This document shows, one piece after another, positions 1-6,640 of a DNA stretch of 9,030 nucleotides. The number at the start of each line of letters is the position of its first letter. Position 1 is the first letter of the stretch. A program made the translations under genes and the position numbers. The notes under the pieces were generated by a model, which was given only the letters and a program-made list of their open reading frames with translations, had not been told where the DNA came from and did no database searches. This DNA is from an uncultured Thiotrichaceae bacterium (GTDB lineage Bacteria; Pseudomonadota; Gammaproteobacteria; Thiotrichales; Thiotrichaceae), in the NCBI GenBank assembly GCA_937931765.1, contig CALHAO010000201.1, positions 1-9,030 on the forward strand, given 5' to 3'.

Positions 1-41
1 ATTTCCAGAATCAACTCTGCAGGACGTTCTATTTGTGCCAT
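1..41 (-). CDS. Start of an unidentified gene overlapping the protease gene (partial)
   Basis: An ATG at 39-41 lies inside the last codons of the upstream protease gene, in another frame, and stays open to the window edge. It encodes MAQIERPAELILE and then leaves the window. A GGGG stretch lies about eight bases upstream and could serve as a weak ribosome binding site, although translation may mostly depend on coupling, since the protease stop falls inside this reading frame (13-base overlap, 29-41). The visible peptide looks protein-like, but thirteen residues are too few to assign a family. An overlap of this kind usually means co-transcription and often related function. It could also be a chance open frame. 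Confidence 0.45.
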   Translation of the reverse strand, partial: MAQIERPAELILE

Positions 42-1291
42 TTGAAAGACCCCAGCATACGTTCCAGCAAGCGAATCGCGCTGGAAAAATCAGAACCACT
101 CATATACAAATCAAACAACATACCGCGCTTTTGTTCTCCAACCATCGCCCCGGTCACCAGTACATCACTCAGACCGTGATACTGCCGGTAATCACGACGA
201 CATACCGTCATTTTGAAATCCTTACTGGATATATCGACAAACCGTGTTTTGCAATTAAACGCCGTCACACTGTTATCATCCGACCTGATGCGCAATCCGG
301 CGTTATTATTCAACTCATAATTGCGGTAGAAACGCGGCGGAATCATTTGCTCCGTTTCATACCATGCATATTGGTACTGCACACTGCCGACGCTAAGCTT
401 TTTATTCAGATAAATCTTCAGGTCATTTGAGCAATTAGCCGCCGTCACAGCGACCAAACCACGATCCTCAGGCTCATCACTACCATCCCAGCAAGTCACA
501 GAGTCACCCATCTCAGCAGGCACGATATAACGGCCCATGACAATACCTTCCCACTCATTATCCAGCAGCCCACCCAGCATCTCGATACTTTTTGTACTGA
601 GCTGATTGGTAATATCATTGCGAAAATCATCAGAGGGTTTAAAACTGCGTAGCTTAATGCGCTCCAATAGAATATCAAGGTACTGTGCTGAAACTAAGAA
701 ACTGACATCATCGCCTGCCGTCGCCACATTAATACCAATGACTTTACCCGCTTCATTTAAGGTCGGCCCGCCACTCATGCCCGGGTTCAGGCTGCCGGAG
801 AAGTGGATATTATTCTCTTCGCTATTGCTCAGAATACCGTTATTGGTGCCGGTAACGATTGAAAAACCCAGATCCAACGGATTGCCCAAGGAATATAAGC
901 CCGCGCCTTTTGCAGGCACAATATCGGTTTCTAAGGGCTTGCCTAAACCGACATTGGCCCTAAGCACCGCAAGATCGTGCAGCACATCCACACCGAGTAA
1001 TTCCAGTTCACCGGTCGCACCGGAGGTCGATAAGTACTCCAGGCGAAAATTACCCGGATCATTCACATAATCACTGACCACATGGTAGTTGGTCGCGAGA
1101 ATATCTTCCCGCTCAATCAGAAAACCGGAACCAATCGTGCTTTTATTACTGGTTTTACGATTGACCACCTGAATCTGGTAGATAGACTTCTCAGCCGCTG
1201 CGTACAAATTACTGGACACCGTGGCAGAATGGGCAGGAAGCACGAATAGCCCCCCGAACGAGATAATAATAAAAAAGACCAGTCGAAACAT
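29..1291 (-). CDS. Secreted trypsin-like serine protease with a novel C-terminal domain
   Basis: This 420-residue protein is an S1-fold (HtrA/S1C-like) serine endopeptidase, probably acting in the periplasm or outside the cell. Residues 1-23 form a signal peptide: FRLVFF start, hydrophobic core, LPAHSA near the cut site. The catalytic triad is visible: His70 in TNYHV, Asp106 in HDLAVL and Ser173 in GMSGGP, preceded by GSGFLIE at 54-60. The protease domain ends near residue 215. The remaining 200 or so residues do not look like a PDZ domain, so this is not a standard DegP or DegS. They carry all four cysteines (267, 287, 347, 364), which could form two disulfides after export. No upstream start is possible in this frame because a TGA lies three codons before the ATG; the AGGGA just before the ATG is unusually close for a ribosome binding site. 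The physiological substrate is unknown. Confidence 0.85.
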   Translation of the reverse strand: MFRLVFFIIISFGGLFVLPAHSATVSSNLYAAAEKSIYQIQVVNRKTSNKSTIGSGFLIEREDILATNYHVVSDYVNDPGNFRLEYLSTSGATGELELLGVDVLHDLAVLRANVGLGKPLETDIVPAKGAGLYSLGNPLDLGFSIVTGTNNGILSNSEENNIHFSGSLNPGMSGGPTLNEAGKVIGINVATAGDDVSFLVSAQYLDILLERIKLRSFKPSDDFRNDITNQLSTKSIEMLGGLLDNEWEGIVMGRYIVPAEMGDSVTCWDGSDEPEDRGLVAVTAANCSNDLKIYLNKKLSVGSVQYQYAWYETEQMIPPRFYRNYELNNNAGLRIRSDDNSVTAFNCKTRFVDISSKDFKMTVCRRDYRQYHGLSDVLVTGAMVGEQKRGMLFDLYMSGSDFSSAIRLLERMLGSFKWHK

Positions 1292-1345
1292 TCCCTGTCA
1301 CTCACAGCTAGCTAGCATTATTTTAAGAAATATAAAACACAACAA

Positions 1346-1367
1346 CGGGCATTAAAAATTTCACCCG
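1346..1367 (-). terminator. Possible weak terminator after hemL
   Basis: On the minus strand CGGG and CCCG flank an AT-rich 14-base middle and are followed by a T-rich run (GTTGTTGTGTTTTATATTT). The G+C stem is only four base pairs. A second small hairpin (AAAGTC-GTA-GACTTT, minus strand) lies at 1376-1390. Either could help end hemL transcription, but neither is convincing, and read-through into the protease gene is possible. The rest of the 183-base spacer shows only loose promoter-like AT-rich sequence before the protease gene (TAAAAT on the minus strand, without a well-spaced -35). Confidence 0.25.
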
Positions 1368-1474
1368 CAAGCATAAAAGTCTACGACTTTCACAGTAACA
1401 GACGTCCATGAAGAACGCCTGAGAACACTCTACAATATCAGTAGGATAATAAGTGGTAAGCCCTCAGACTATCC

Positions 1475-2761
1475 TTAGCCCGCCAGCTCAGCAAACACTT
1501 CCCGTGCCGCTTTAAGTGTAGCAGCTAAATCTTCATCAGTATGGGCAGTGGATGCAAAACCGGCCTCAAAAGCAGAAGGTGCCATATAAATCCCACGATC
1601 TAACATGCCATGAAAGAACTGATTAAAGCGCTCAATATTACAGGCCGTGACCTGCTGGTAGTTAGTCACCTTCTCTTCTTCAGAGAAAAACAGCCCGAAC
1701 ATACCACCTACCTGATTACTGCTAAAAGGAATACCAGCTTCTTTAGCAGCCTCGCACATACCCTCAACCAGTCGGGTCGTTTTGTCCGTTAGTTCAGCAT
1801 AAAAACCATCACGTGAAATGATTTCCATCATTTTCAGACCCGCCGACATGGCCAGCGGGTTGCCTGACAAGGTTCCAGCCTGATAAACCGGCCCCAATGG
1901 AGATAAATGTTCCATAATATCACGACGACCACCAAACGCACCCACCGGCATACCACCACCAATAATTTTACCCAGGGTCGTCAGATCCGGCTTAACACCA
2001 TACACTTCTTGTGCACCACCCAGCGCCACCCGAAAACCAGTCATCACTTCATCAAAAATCAGTACCGCACCGCTTTCGTCGCAGACTTCGCGCAAGGTTT
2101 CCAGAAACCCTGGTACCGGCGGCACACAGTTCATATTGCCGGACACTGGTTCCACGATAATACAGGCGATTTCACTGCCCTTCTCGGCAAACACTTCGCG
2201 GATCTGCTCACTATTATTAAAATCCAGTGTCAGTGTATATTTTGCCAGTTCAGCCGGAACTCCCGGAGAATTTGGCTCACCAAAAGTCAACGCGCCTGAT
2301 CCAGCTTTCACTAACAATGAATCACCGTGGCCATGATAACCACCTTCAAATTTCACAATGAAATTACGACCGGTGAAACCACGTGCCAAACGAATAGCAG
2401 ACATAGTGGCTTCTGTGCCAGAACTCACCATGCGCACCATATCCATCGACGGCACAATCTCACAAACCTTGTCCGCCATGCGCACTTCAACTTCGGTGGG
2501 TGCCCCGTAACTCAAACCCGCCAGTGCTGCTTCACGTACCACTTCAACCACTTCAGGATGCGCATGACCGGCGATCATCGGCCCCCATGACCCGACATAG
2601 TCAATCAGCTTGTTGCCATCAGCATCAAACATATAAGCACCTTCAGCCCGGGCAATAAACCTAGGGATACCGCCGACACCACTGAATGCCCGCACGGGGG
2701 AGTTAACACCACCGGGAATAGATTTTTGGGCCTGCTCGAAAAGCGCTTCGGATTTTGTCAC
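1475..2761 (-). CDS. hemL: Glutamate-1-semialdehyde 2,1-aminomutase
   Basis: HemL converts glutamate-1-semialdehyde to 5-aminolevulinate in the cytoplasm, using PLP/PMP; this is the last step of the C5 route feeding heme and other tetrapyrroles. The N-terminal motif IPGGVNSPVRAF, the FEGGYHGHGDS segment, the FDEVMTGFR segment with the PLP-contacting Asp, and TTLGKIIGGG with the Schiff-base lysine are all present, followed by GTLSGNP. I chose the GTG at 2761 rather than the ATG at 2776. AGAGG sits at the right distance upstream of the GTG. The resulting 428-residue protein matches the family length (426 in E. coli) and puts the PLP lysine at 265, as in E. coli. The ATG start would add five residues, encoded partly by the ribosome binding site. 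The gene stands alone between structured or AT-rich spacers. Confidence 0.97.
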   Translation of the reverse strand: MTKSEALFEQAQKSIPGGVNSPVRAFSGVGGIPRFIARAEGAYMFDADGNKLIDYVGSWGPMIAGHAHPEVVEVVREAALAGLSYGAPTEVEVRMADKVCEIVPSMDMVRMVSSGTEATMSAIRLARGFTGRNFIVKFEGGYHGHGDSLLVKAGSGALTFGEPNSPGVPAELAKYTLTLDFNNSEQIREVFAEKGSEIACIIVEPVSGNMNCVPPVPGFLETLREVCDESGAVLIFDEVMTGFRVALGGAQEVYGVKPDLTTLGKIIGGGMPVGAFGGRRDIMEHLSPLGPVYQAGTLSGNPLAMSAGLKMMEIISRDGFYAELTDKTTRLVEGMCEAAKEAGIPFSSNQVGGMFGLFFSEEEKVTNYQQVTACNIERFNQFFHGMLDRGIYMAPSAFEAGFASTAHTDEDLAATLKAAREVFAELAG

Positions 2762-2763
2762 GG

Positions 2764-2774
2764 TATAACCTCTC
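2764..2774 (-). promoter_or_regulatory. Ribosome binding site deciding the hemL GTG start
   Basis: On the minus strand GAGAGGTTATACC directly precedes the GTG at 2761. The GAGAGG core ends about seven bases before it, which is good Shine-Dalgarno spacing. The alternative ATG at 2776 would place this purine-rich core inside the coding region and has no comparable signal of its own. Confidence 0.6.
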
Positions 2775-2829
2775 ATTCGGTTCTATCTGAAAACCGGGGG
2801 ATAAAATAAATTGAAACAGAATATGTAGA

Positions 2830-2852
2830 TATTCTGGTAACCAGCCAGAATA
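2830..2852. repeat. Dyad TATTCTGG-N7-CCAGAATA upstream of hemL
   Basis: Two perfect 8-base arms (2830-2837 and 2845-2852) flank seven bases. Nested in it, 2834-2844 is CTGGT-A-ACCAG, a perfect 5+1+5 palindrome, so the site can fold or be read as a dyad in two ways. It lies about 70 bases upstream of the hemL start. This is the size and symmetry expected of a dimeric repressor or activator site, but no regulator can be named. Confidence 0.4.
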
Positions 2853-2884
2853 GGCGCAGTATTTTGAATAAGTCATGGGGTATT

Positions 2885-2930
2885 GTCCAGTAACGTTTCA
2901 ATCCGCGAGCAGATTGAAACGTTACTGGAC
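2885..2930. repeat. Perfect 19-bp inverted repeat between rppH and hemL
   Basis: The left arm GTCCAGTAACGTTTCAATC (2885-2903) is repeated exactly in inverted form at 2912-2930, separated by an 8-base loop, CGCGAGCA. As plus-strand RNA the stem could extend four more pairs using G-U pairs. Neither strand has a T run after the stem, so it is not a standard intrinsic terminator. It could be an RNA stem at the 3' end of rppH or in the hemL leader, a protein-binding site, or the remains of a short non-autonomous element. Each arm ends in the GATTGAAAC/GTTTCAATC word common in CRISPR repeats, but there is only one unit. Confidence 0.85.
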
Positions 2931-2936
2931 GGTAAC

Positions 2937-2952
2937 ACCATAGCGTCATGGT
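2937..2952. repeat. Small dyad ACCAT-N6-ATGGT downstream of rppH
   Basis: Five-base arms at 2937-2941 and 2948-2952 flank AGCGTC. It lies 23-38 bases beyond the rppH stop codon and directly beside the 19-bp inverted repeat. On its own it could be chance; its value is that the spacer holds three dyads in about 120 bases. Confidence 0.25.
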
Positions 2953-2974
2953 ATAGTTTTGCACAAAACCCCGA

Positions 2975-3460
2975 CTATCTGCCCGCCCGCCGGGTCATCA
3001 GTGGCTCTAGCTCGTTCAACGCCCGACGATAAACACGGCGCTTAAAGAACACTACTTTTCTTGCTGGCATCCAATAATCAACCCATTCCCAATGGTCAAA
3101 TTCTGGCTTTGGTGTAGCTTGTAAATTTACATCTCTGTCGCCGCACTGCATTTGCAACAAAAACCAACGTTGCTTCTGCCCGATGCATAGCGGTTTAGAG
3201 CGATGGCGTATCATGTAATGAGGTATACGGTAACGCAACCAACCGTTAGTCTCGCCGATTATTTTAACATGATCTTTCTGTAATCCTGTTTCCTCATGTA
3301 ATTCACGGAACATGGCTTCGACCGGCGTTTCTCCCTGATCAATCCCGCCTTGCGGAAATTGCCAGGAATTCTGCCCAAGTCGTTTACCCCAGAATACTTT
3401 GCCATCGCAATTACAGAGGATGATGCCCACGTTAGCGCGGAAACCCTCCTGATCTATCAC
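2975..3460 (-). CDS. rppH: RNA 5'-pyrophosphohydrolase (Nudix)
   Basis: RppH removes pyrophosphate from the 5'-triphosphate end of mRNA, which opens the transcript to RNase E decay. At 161 residues it follows the family from MIDQEGFRANVGI onward, with the NSWQFPQGGI segment leading into a complete Nudix box at residues 38-60 (G38, E44, R52-E53, E56-E57, G59), whose glutamates bind the catalytic metal. The C-terminal WEWVDYW and KRRVYRRAL segments are also typical. The start is a GTG at 3460, with GAGAG about six bases upstream. In Pseudomonas rppH is followed by ptsP; here hemL follows after a 213-base spacer, so the gene seems to be transcribed alone. The upstream gene is divergent. Confidence 0.96.
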   Translation of the reverse strand: MIDQEGFRANVGIILCNCDGKVFWGKRLGQNSWQFPQGGIDQGETPVEAMFRELHEETGLQKDHVKIIGETNGWLRYRIPHYMIRHRSKPLCIGQKQRWFLLQMQCGDRDVNLQATPKPEFDHWEWVDYWMPARKVVFFKRRVYRRALNELEPLMTRRAGR

Positions 3461-3507
3461 GATTGCTCTCCAAATATTTAAATTACTATGATTTTTTCAT
3501 AATCCTC

Positions 3508-3536
3508 ATGATTCAGCAATTTTAACCGCGTACAAT
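3508..3536 (+). promoter_or_regulatory. Probable promoter of the HAD phosphatase-nudF pair
   Basis: TACAAT at 3531-3536 fits a sigma-70 -10 box (five of six bases) and lies about 34 bases before the start codon. At the -35 distance there is only a poor match (TGATTC, 3509-3514). The 109-base divergent spacer is AT-rich and also holds a small dyad, TATGA-T5-TCATA (3487-3501), nearer rppH. A rppH promoter must lie here too, on the other strand, but I could not find convincing boxes. Confidence 0.4.
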
Positions 3537-3569
3537 CCTTGTTTTTTCTGCTAAACGTACGGAGTTTCC

Positions 3570-4226
3570 ATGACATTGGCCTTATTTGACCTGGACCACA
3601 CCCTGATCAATGGTGATAGCGACCATGCATGGGGTAATTTTTTAGTCAAAAAAGAATTGGTGAATACCGAAGAGTACCGTCAGGCAAATGATTATTTCTA
3701 TGGTCAATACCAAAAAGGTACGCTGGACATCCATGAATACAACCGCTTTGCATTGAAATTTCTCAGCGAAAATACTATGGAAACCCTGAATACTCTGCAC
3801 CGTACATTTATGCAGGAAGACATCCTGCCGATGATTAGCGAAAAAGTACGCCAGCTCATCACCAGCCATAAAGAACAAGGTCACACCTTAGTCATCATTA
3901 CGGCAACCAATAGTTTTGTCACCCGCCCTATTGCCACAGAGCTGGGCATTGAACACTTATTGGCGATTGAGCCAAAGCTGGTTAACGGCCATATCAGCCG
4001 CGAACTGGAAGGCACACCCACCTTCAGAGAAGGCAAAGTCACCCGCCTGAATGAATGGCTGGAAGGTCGTGATGAGACGCTGGAAAACAGTTATTTTTAC
4101 AGTGATTCACACAATGACCTGCCCTTACTTAATATTGTTGATCATCCGGTGGTGGTCAATCCTGACCCGGTACTACTGGAAATCGCAAACAAGCAAGGCT
4201 GGCCGATTCTGGATCTGCACTCATGA
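3570..4226 (+). CDS. HAD-IB family phosphatase (SerB-like)
   Basis: A 218-residue cytoplasmic HAD-superfamily phosphatase. Motif I is FDLDHT, with nucleophile Asp7 and acid/base Asp9. A helical cap follows (about residues 15-90), as in subfamily IB. Motif II is VIITATN around Thr111, the motif III lysine is Lys156 in EGKVTRL, and motif IV is YSDSHNDLPLL, with Asp179 and Asp183 holding the magnesium. The fold class resembles phosphoserine phosphatase, but the substrate cannot be read from sequence. In Pseudomonas the HAD-IB gene beside rppH has, as I recall, been linked to histidinol phosphate; that is a lead, not an assignment. GGAG lies five bases before the ATG. The stop codon overlaps the nudF start (ATGA), so both proteins are probably made from one transcript. 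It is divergent from rppH. Confidence 0.9.
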   Translation: MTLALFDLDHTLINGDSDHAWGNFLVKKELVNTEEYRQANDYFYGQYQKGTLDIHEYNRFALKFLSENTMETLNTLHRTFMQEDILPMISEKVRQLITSHKEQGHTLVIITATNSFVTRPIATELGIEHLLAIEPKLVNGHISRELEGTPTFREGKVTRLNEWLEGRDETLENSYFYSDSHNDLPLLNIVDHPVVVNPDPVLLEIANKQGWPILDLHS

Positions 4227-4798
4227 AATTTGAAATATTAGATAAAAAAATCCCGTACAAAGGCTTTTTCCAGCTGGAAATTTATAAATTACGCCACGAA
4301 TTATACGCCGGTGGTTGGACAGGTGAAGTCAGGCGTGAACATTTGGAACGTGGCAGAGCAGTCGCAGTTTTGTTACATGATCCGGCGACTGATCAGCTAT
4401 TACTGGTTGAGCAGTTCCGGATTGGGGCTATTGCTGACAAACAAGGCCCGTGGATGCTGGAAATCGTCGCAGGCATGGTGGAGGACGGCGAAGAGGAATC
4501 TGATGTTGCCCGCCGGGAAGCGATAGAAGAAGCAAACTGCACAGTCACCGACGTCGAATTCATACTGGATTATTACCCCAGCGCCGGTAGCTGTAGCGAA
4601 ACCGTTAGTATCTATTACGCACCTGTCGATTTATCAACCGTCGAACCTGGTATTCACGGATTAGCTGATGAGCATGAAGACATCCGTACTATGCTAGTTC
4701 CAACAGCAACCGCATTGGAATGGCTAAAAACCGGAAAAATCCGCTCATCCATGACTATTATTGCTTTGCAGTGGCTGGCACTGAAAAACCACCTCTAA
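4223..4798 (+). CDS. nudF: ADP-ribose pyrophosphatase (Nudix)
   Basis: NudF hydrolyses ADP-ribose to AMP and ribose 5-phosphate, keeping this reactive sugar nucleotide low. Its 191 residues follow the E. coli enzyme: YKGFFQLEIYKLRHEL near the N-terminus, EVRREHLERGRAVAVL, EQFRIGA, then the Nudix box at residues 84-106, and the C-terminal GIHGLADEHEDIR segment that supplies substrate and metal contacts. The box keeps G84, E90, R98-E99 and E102-E103, but the usual late glycine is Asn105 (EEANC instead of EEAGL). The metal-binding glutamates are intact, so activity is expected. There is no clear ribosome binding site of its own; the 4-base overlap with the HAD phosphatase gene points to coupled translation. 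Confidence 0.92.
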   Translation: MKFEILDKKIPYKGFFQLEIYKLRHELYAGGWTGEVRREHLERGRAVAVLLHDPATDQLLLVEQFRIGAIADKQGPWMLEIVAGMVEDGEEESDVARREAIEEANCTVTDVEFILDYYPSAGSCSETVSIYYAPVDLSTVEPGIHGLADEHEDIRTMLVPTATALEWLKTGKIRSSMTIIALQWLALKNHL

Positions 4799-4810
4799 CC
4801 CAGACAGCAC

Positions 4811-4837
4811 TAGACACTACCCCTGACAAGTAGTCTA
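4811..4837 (+). terminator. Imperfect hairpin after nudF
   Basis: TAGACACTAC (4811-4820) can pair with GTAGTCTA (4830-4837) as eight pairs with a two-base bulge around a nine-base loop. What follows is CTAATTCCC rather than a T run, so it is at best a weak terminator or pause between nudF and glnS. Read-through into glnS remains possible. Confidence 0.25.
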
Positions 4838-4846
4838 ATTCCCTGC

Positions 4847-4880
4847 TTGATTCCGGCGCATACCGCCTAAACAATATAAC
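4847..4880 (+). promoter_or_regulatory. Possible glnS promoter
   Basis: TATAAC at 4875-4880 matches five of six bases of a -10 box, but has no good -35 at 17 bases. TTGATT at 4847-4852 matches four of six -35 bases and is 17 bases from AACAAT (4870-4875). The two readings are alternatives, and each is incomplete. Confidence 0.3.
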
Positions 4881-4907
4881 TCCGGTTTACAGAGATAAGT
4901 GAACGAC

Positions 4908-6581
4908 ATGAATGAAAACGAACGCCCGCTCAATTTTGTAGAAAAAATAATTAAAGAAGATCTGGCTAGCGGTAAAGTTGATGCAATACGCACCCGCTTC
5001 CCGCCGGAACCGAATGGTTATCTGCATATTGGTCATGCCAAATCTATCTGGCTGAATTTTGGTTTAGCACAAACCTTTGGTGGCAAATGCAACCTGCGTT
5101 TTGACGACACTAATCCAGAGAAAGAAGACGAAGAATACGTTGAGTCGATCAAGGCCGATGTAAAGTGGCTGGGCTATCAATGGGATGGTGATGTTCATTT
5201 CACCTCTGATTACTTTGACCAATTGCATGCCTGGGCTATTGAGCTGATTAAAAGTGACAAAGCTTATGTTTGTGACCTCAATGCTGAACAAATGCGCGAA
5301 TACCGTGGCACATTGACTGAAGCAGGCAAAAATAGTCCTTATCGTGAACGCTCTGTCGAAGAGAATATTGAACTGTTTGAAAAAATGCGGGCAGGTGAAT
5401 TTGATGAGGGTGCTTGTGCACTACGCGTCAAACTAGACATGGCAGCACCTAATATGCACTTGCGTGACCCTGTGATCTACCGGATAAAAAAAGCTAGCCA
5501 TCATCAGACCGGTGACAAGTGGTGCATCTATCCATCCTATGACTATGCACACGGCCAGGGCGATGCCATTGAAGGTGTCAGCCACTCGGTGTGTACACTG
5601 GAATTTGAAGAACATCGTCCGTTGTATAACTGGTTTATCAAAAATGTACCGGTTCCGTCAACGCCACATCAGTACGAGTTCTCACGCCTGAATGTGAATT
5701 ACACCATCACCAGTAAGCGCAAGCTAAAACAGCTGGTTGATGAAGATCACGTTGACGGCTGGAATGACCCACGCATGCCGACCATATCCGGCATGCGCCG
5801 TCGGGGTTTTACACCTAAAGCCATTCGTGATTTTTGTGAAATGACCGGTGTTACCAAAGTCAAAGGTGTTGTTGATGTCAGTATGCTGGAATTCGCCATC
5901 CGGGAAGACCTGAACGCCAATGCACCACGCGCTATGTGCGTACTGCATCCGCTCAAAGTTGTACTGACCAATTACCCGGAAGACAAGACCGAGACCATGA
6001 CCGCAGCGGGTCACCCGCAACGTGACGATTTTGCTGAACGTAGTTTACCGTTTGGGCGTGAAGTCTGGATTGATCAGGATGACTTCCGTGAGGAGGCCAA
6101 TAAAAAGTACAAACGCTTGGTGATTGGTAAGCGGGTGCGTCTGCGTAATGCTTATGTGATTGAAGCGGATGAAGCCATTAAGGATGAAGCCGGTAATATT
6201 ATCGAAGTCCGCGCGCGGGTTATTGAAAATACCGTCGGTAATGATCCGGAAGATGGCGTAAAACCAAAAGGCGTTATCCATTGGGTAGCAGCACATGACA
6301 ATGTGGAATGTGAAGTACGTTTGTATGATCGCTTGTTTACCGATGTGGCTCCGGATGCGGGCGGCAAGGATTTCCTGGAAAGCATCAACCCGGACAGCCT
6401 TGAAATTCTCAACGGCTGCAAGGTCGAAGCCGGAATATTTGCAAACGATCCGGACACGCGCTATCAGTTCGAGCGTGAAGGCTATTTCATTGAAGATTCA
6501 AAATACAGTAGCGCTGAAAAACCAGTATTTAACCGTGTCATTAGCCTACGGGATACTTGGGGGAAGATGGATCAGGGTTAA
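4908..6581 (+). CDS. glnS: Glutaminyl-tRNA synthetase
   Basis: GlnS charges tRNA-Gln with glutamine using ATP in the cytoplasm. It is a class I synthetase without an asparagine/glutamine amidotransferase route. The protein aligns throughout with the E. coli enzyme. The HIGH motif is at residues 40-43 in PPEPNGYLHIGH, LRFDDTNP follows, RDPVIYRI and YPSYDYAHG lie in the active-site half, and the KMSKS-equivalent loop is ITSKR with Lys270. The C-terminal beta-barrels include GVIHWV and FEREGYF, and the protein ends with VISLRDTW. I preferred the ATG at 4908 (557 residues) over the GTG at 4899 (560). It puts HIGH and the loop lysine in the E. coli numbering, although AGAG at 4891-4894 is a little far away (about 12 bases). 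The Met of MSKR is Thr here, a conservative family variation. Confidence 0.97.
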   Translation: MNENERPLNFVEKIIKEDLASGKVDAIRTRFPPEPNGYLHIGHAKSIWLNFGLAQTFGGKCNLRFDDTNPEKEDEEYVESIKADVKWLGYQWDGDVHFTSDYFDQLHAWAIELIKSDKAYVCDLNAEQMREYRGTLTEAGKNSPYRERSVEENIELFEKMRAGEFDEGACALRVKLDMAAPNMHLRDPVIYRIKKASHHQTGDKWCIYPSYDYAHGQGDAIEGVSHSVCTLEFEEHRPLYNWFIKNVPVPSTPHQYEFSRLNVNYTITSKRKLKQLVDEDHVDGWNDPRMPTISGMRRRGFTPKAIRDFCEMTGVTKVKGVVDVSMLEFAIREDLNANAPRAMCVLHPLKVVLTNYPEDKTETMTAAGHPQRDDFAERSLPFGREVWIDQDDFREEANKKYKRLVIGKRVRLRNAYVIEADEAIKDEAGNIIEVRARVIENTVGNDPEDGVKPKGVIHWVAAHDNVECEVRLYDRLFTDVAPDAGGKDFLESINPDSLEILNGCKVEAGIFANDPDTRYQFEREGYFIEDSKYSSAEKPVFNRVISLRDTWGKMDQG

Positions 6582-6603
6582 TTAGATAAACATTGATAAC
6601 AAA

Positions 6604-6631
6604 GCCTGTGCCACCATGTGATGGCGCAGGC
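6604..6631 (-). terminator. Stem-loop terminator between convergent glnS and the small secreted gene
   Basis: Ten-base arms (6604-6613 and 6622-6631) pair fully apart from one G-U or C-A position, around an eight-base loop. On the minus strand the stem follows the stop codon of the 6641 gene and is followed by TTTGTTAT, fitting an intrinsic terminator for that gene. On the plus strand it lies 23 bases past the glnS stop but is followed by AAGATC, so its effect on glnS would be weaker. Confidence 0.65.
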
Positions 6632-6640
6632 AAGATCAAC

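Noticed and set aside
606..1070. A 154-codon plus-strand open frame opposite the protease gene
   Set aside because: It is antisense to the signal-bearing protease with its clear triad; no ribosome binding site or recognisable domain. It is a shadow frame.
1307..1318. GCTAGCTAGC self-complementary run before the protease gene
   Set aside because: A short tandem GCTA with no spacing typical of a hairpin or operator; likely chance.
1907..2299. A 130-codon plus-strand open frame opposite hemL, rich in His and Thr
   Set aside because: Its composition is what results from reading the opposite strand of a well-conserved gene; no family resemblance.
2894..2920. GTTTCAATC and GATTGAAAC words like the ends of CRISPR repeats
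   Set aside because: There is one inverted pair separated by 8 bases, no regularly spaced direct repeats and no cas gene in the window.
2773..2964. A 63-codon minus-strand open frame starting with GTG between rppH and hemL
   Set aside because: It runs straight through the 19-bp inverted repeat and two other dyads, has no convincing ribosome binding site, and its product looks like translated spacer (rich in W, Y, F and R without domain pattern).
5700..5720. ITSKR in place of VMSKR in GlnS as a possible defect
   Set aside because: The loop lysine is kept and class I synthetases tolerate variation at the Met position; the rest of the enzyme is intact.
6295..6585. A 96-codon plus-strand frame inside the 3' end of glnS
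   Set aside because: It lies wholly within glnS in another frame. The glnS frame is conserved to its end, so the overlap is fortuitous.
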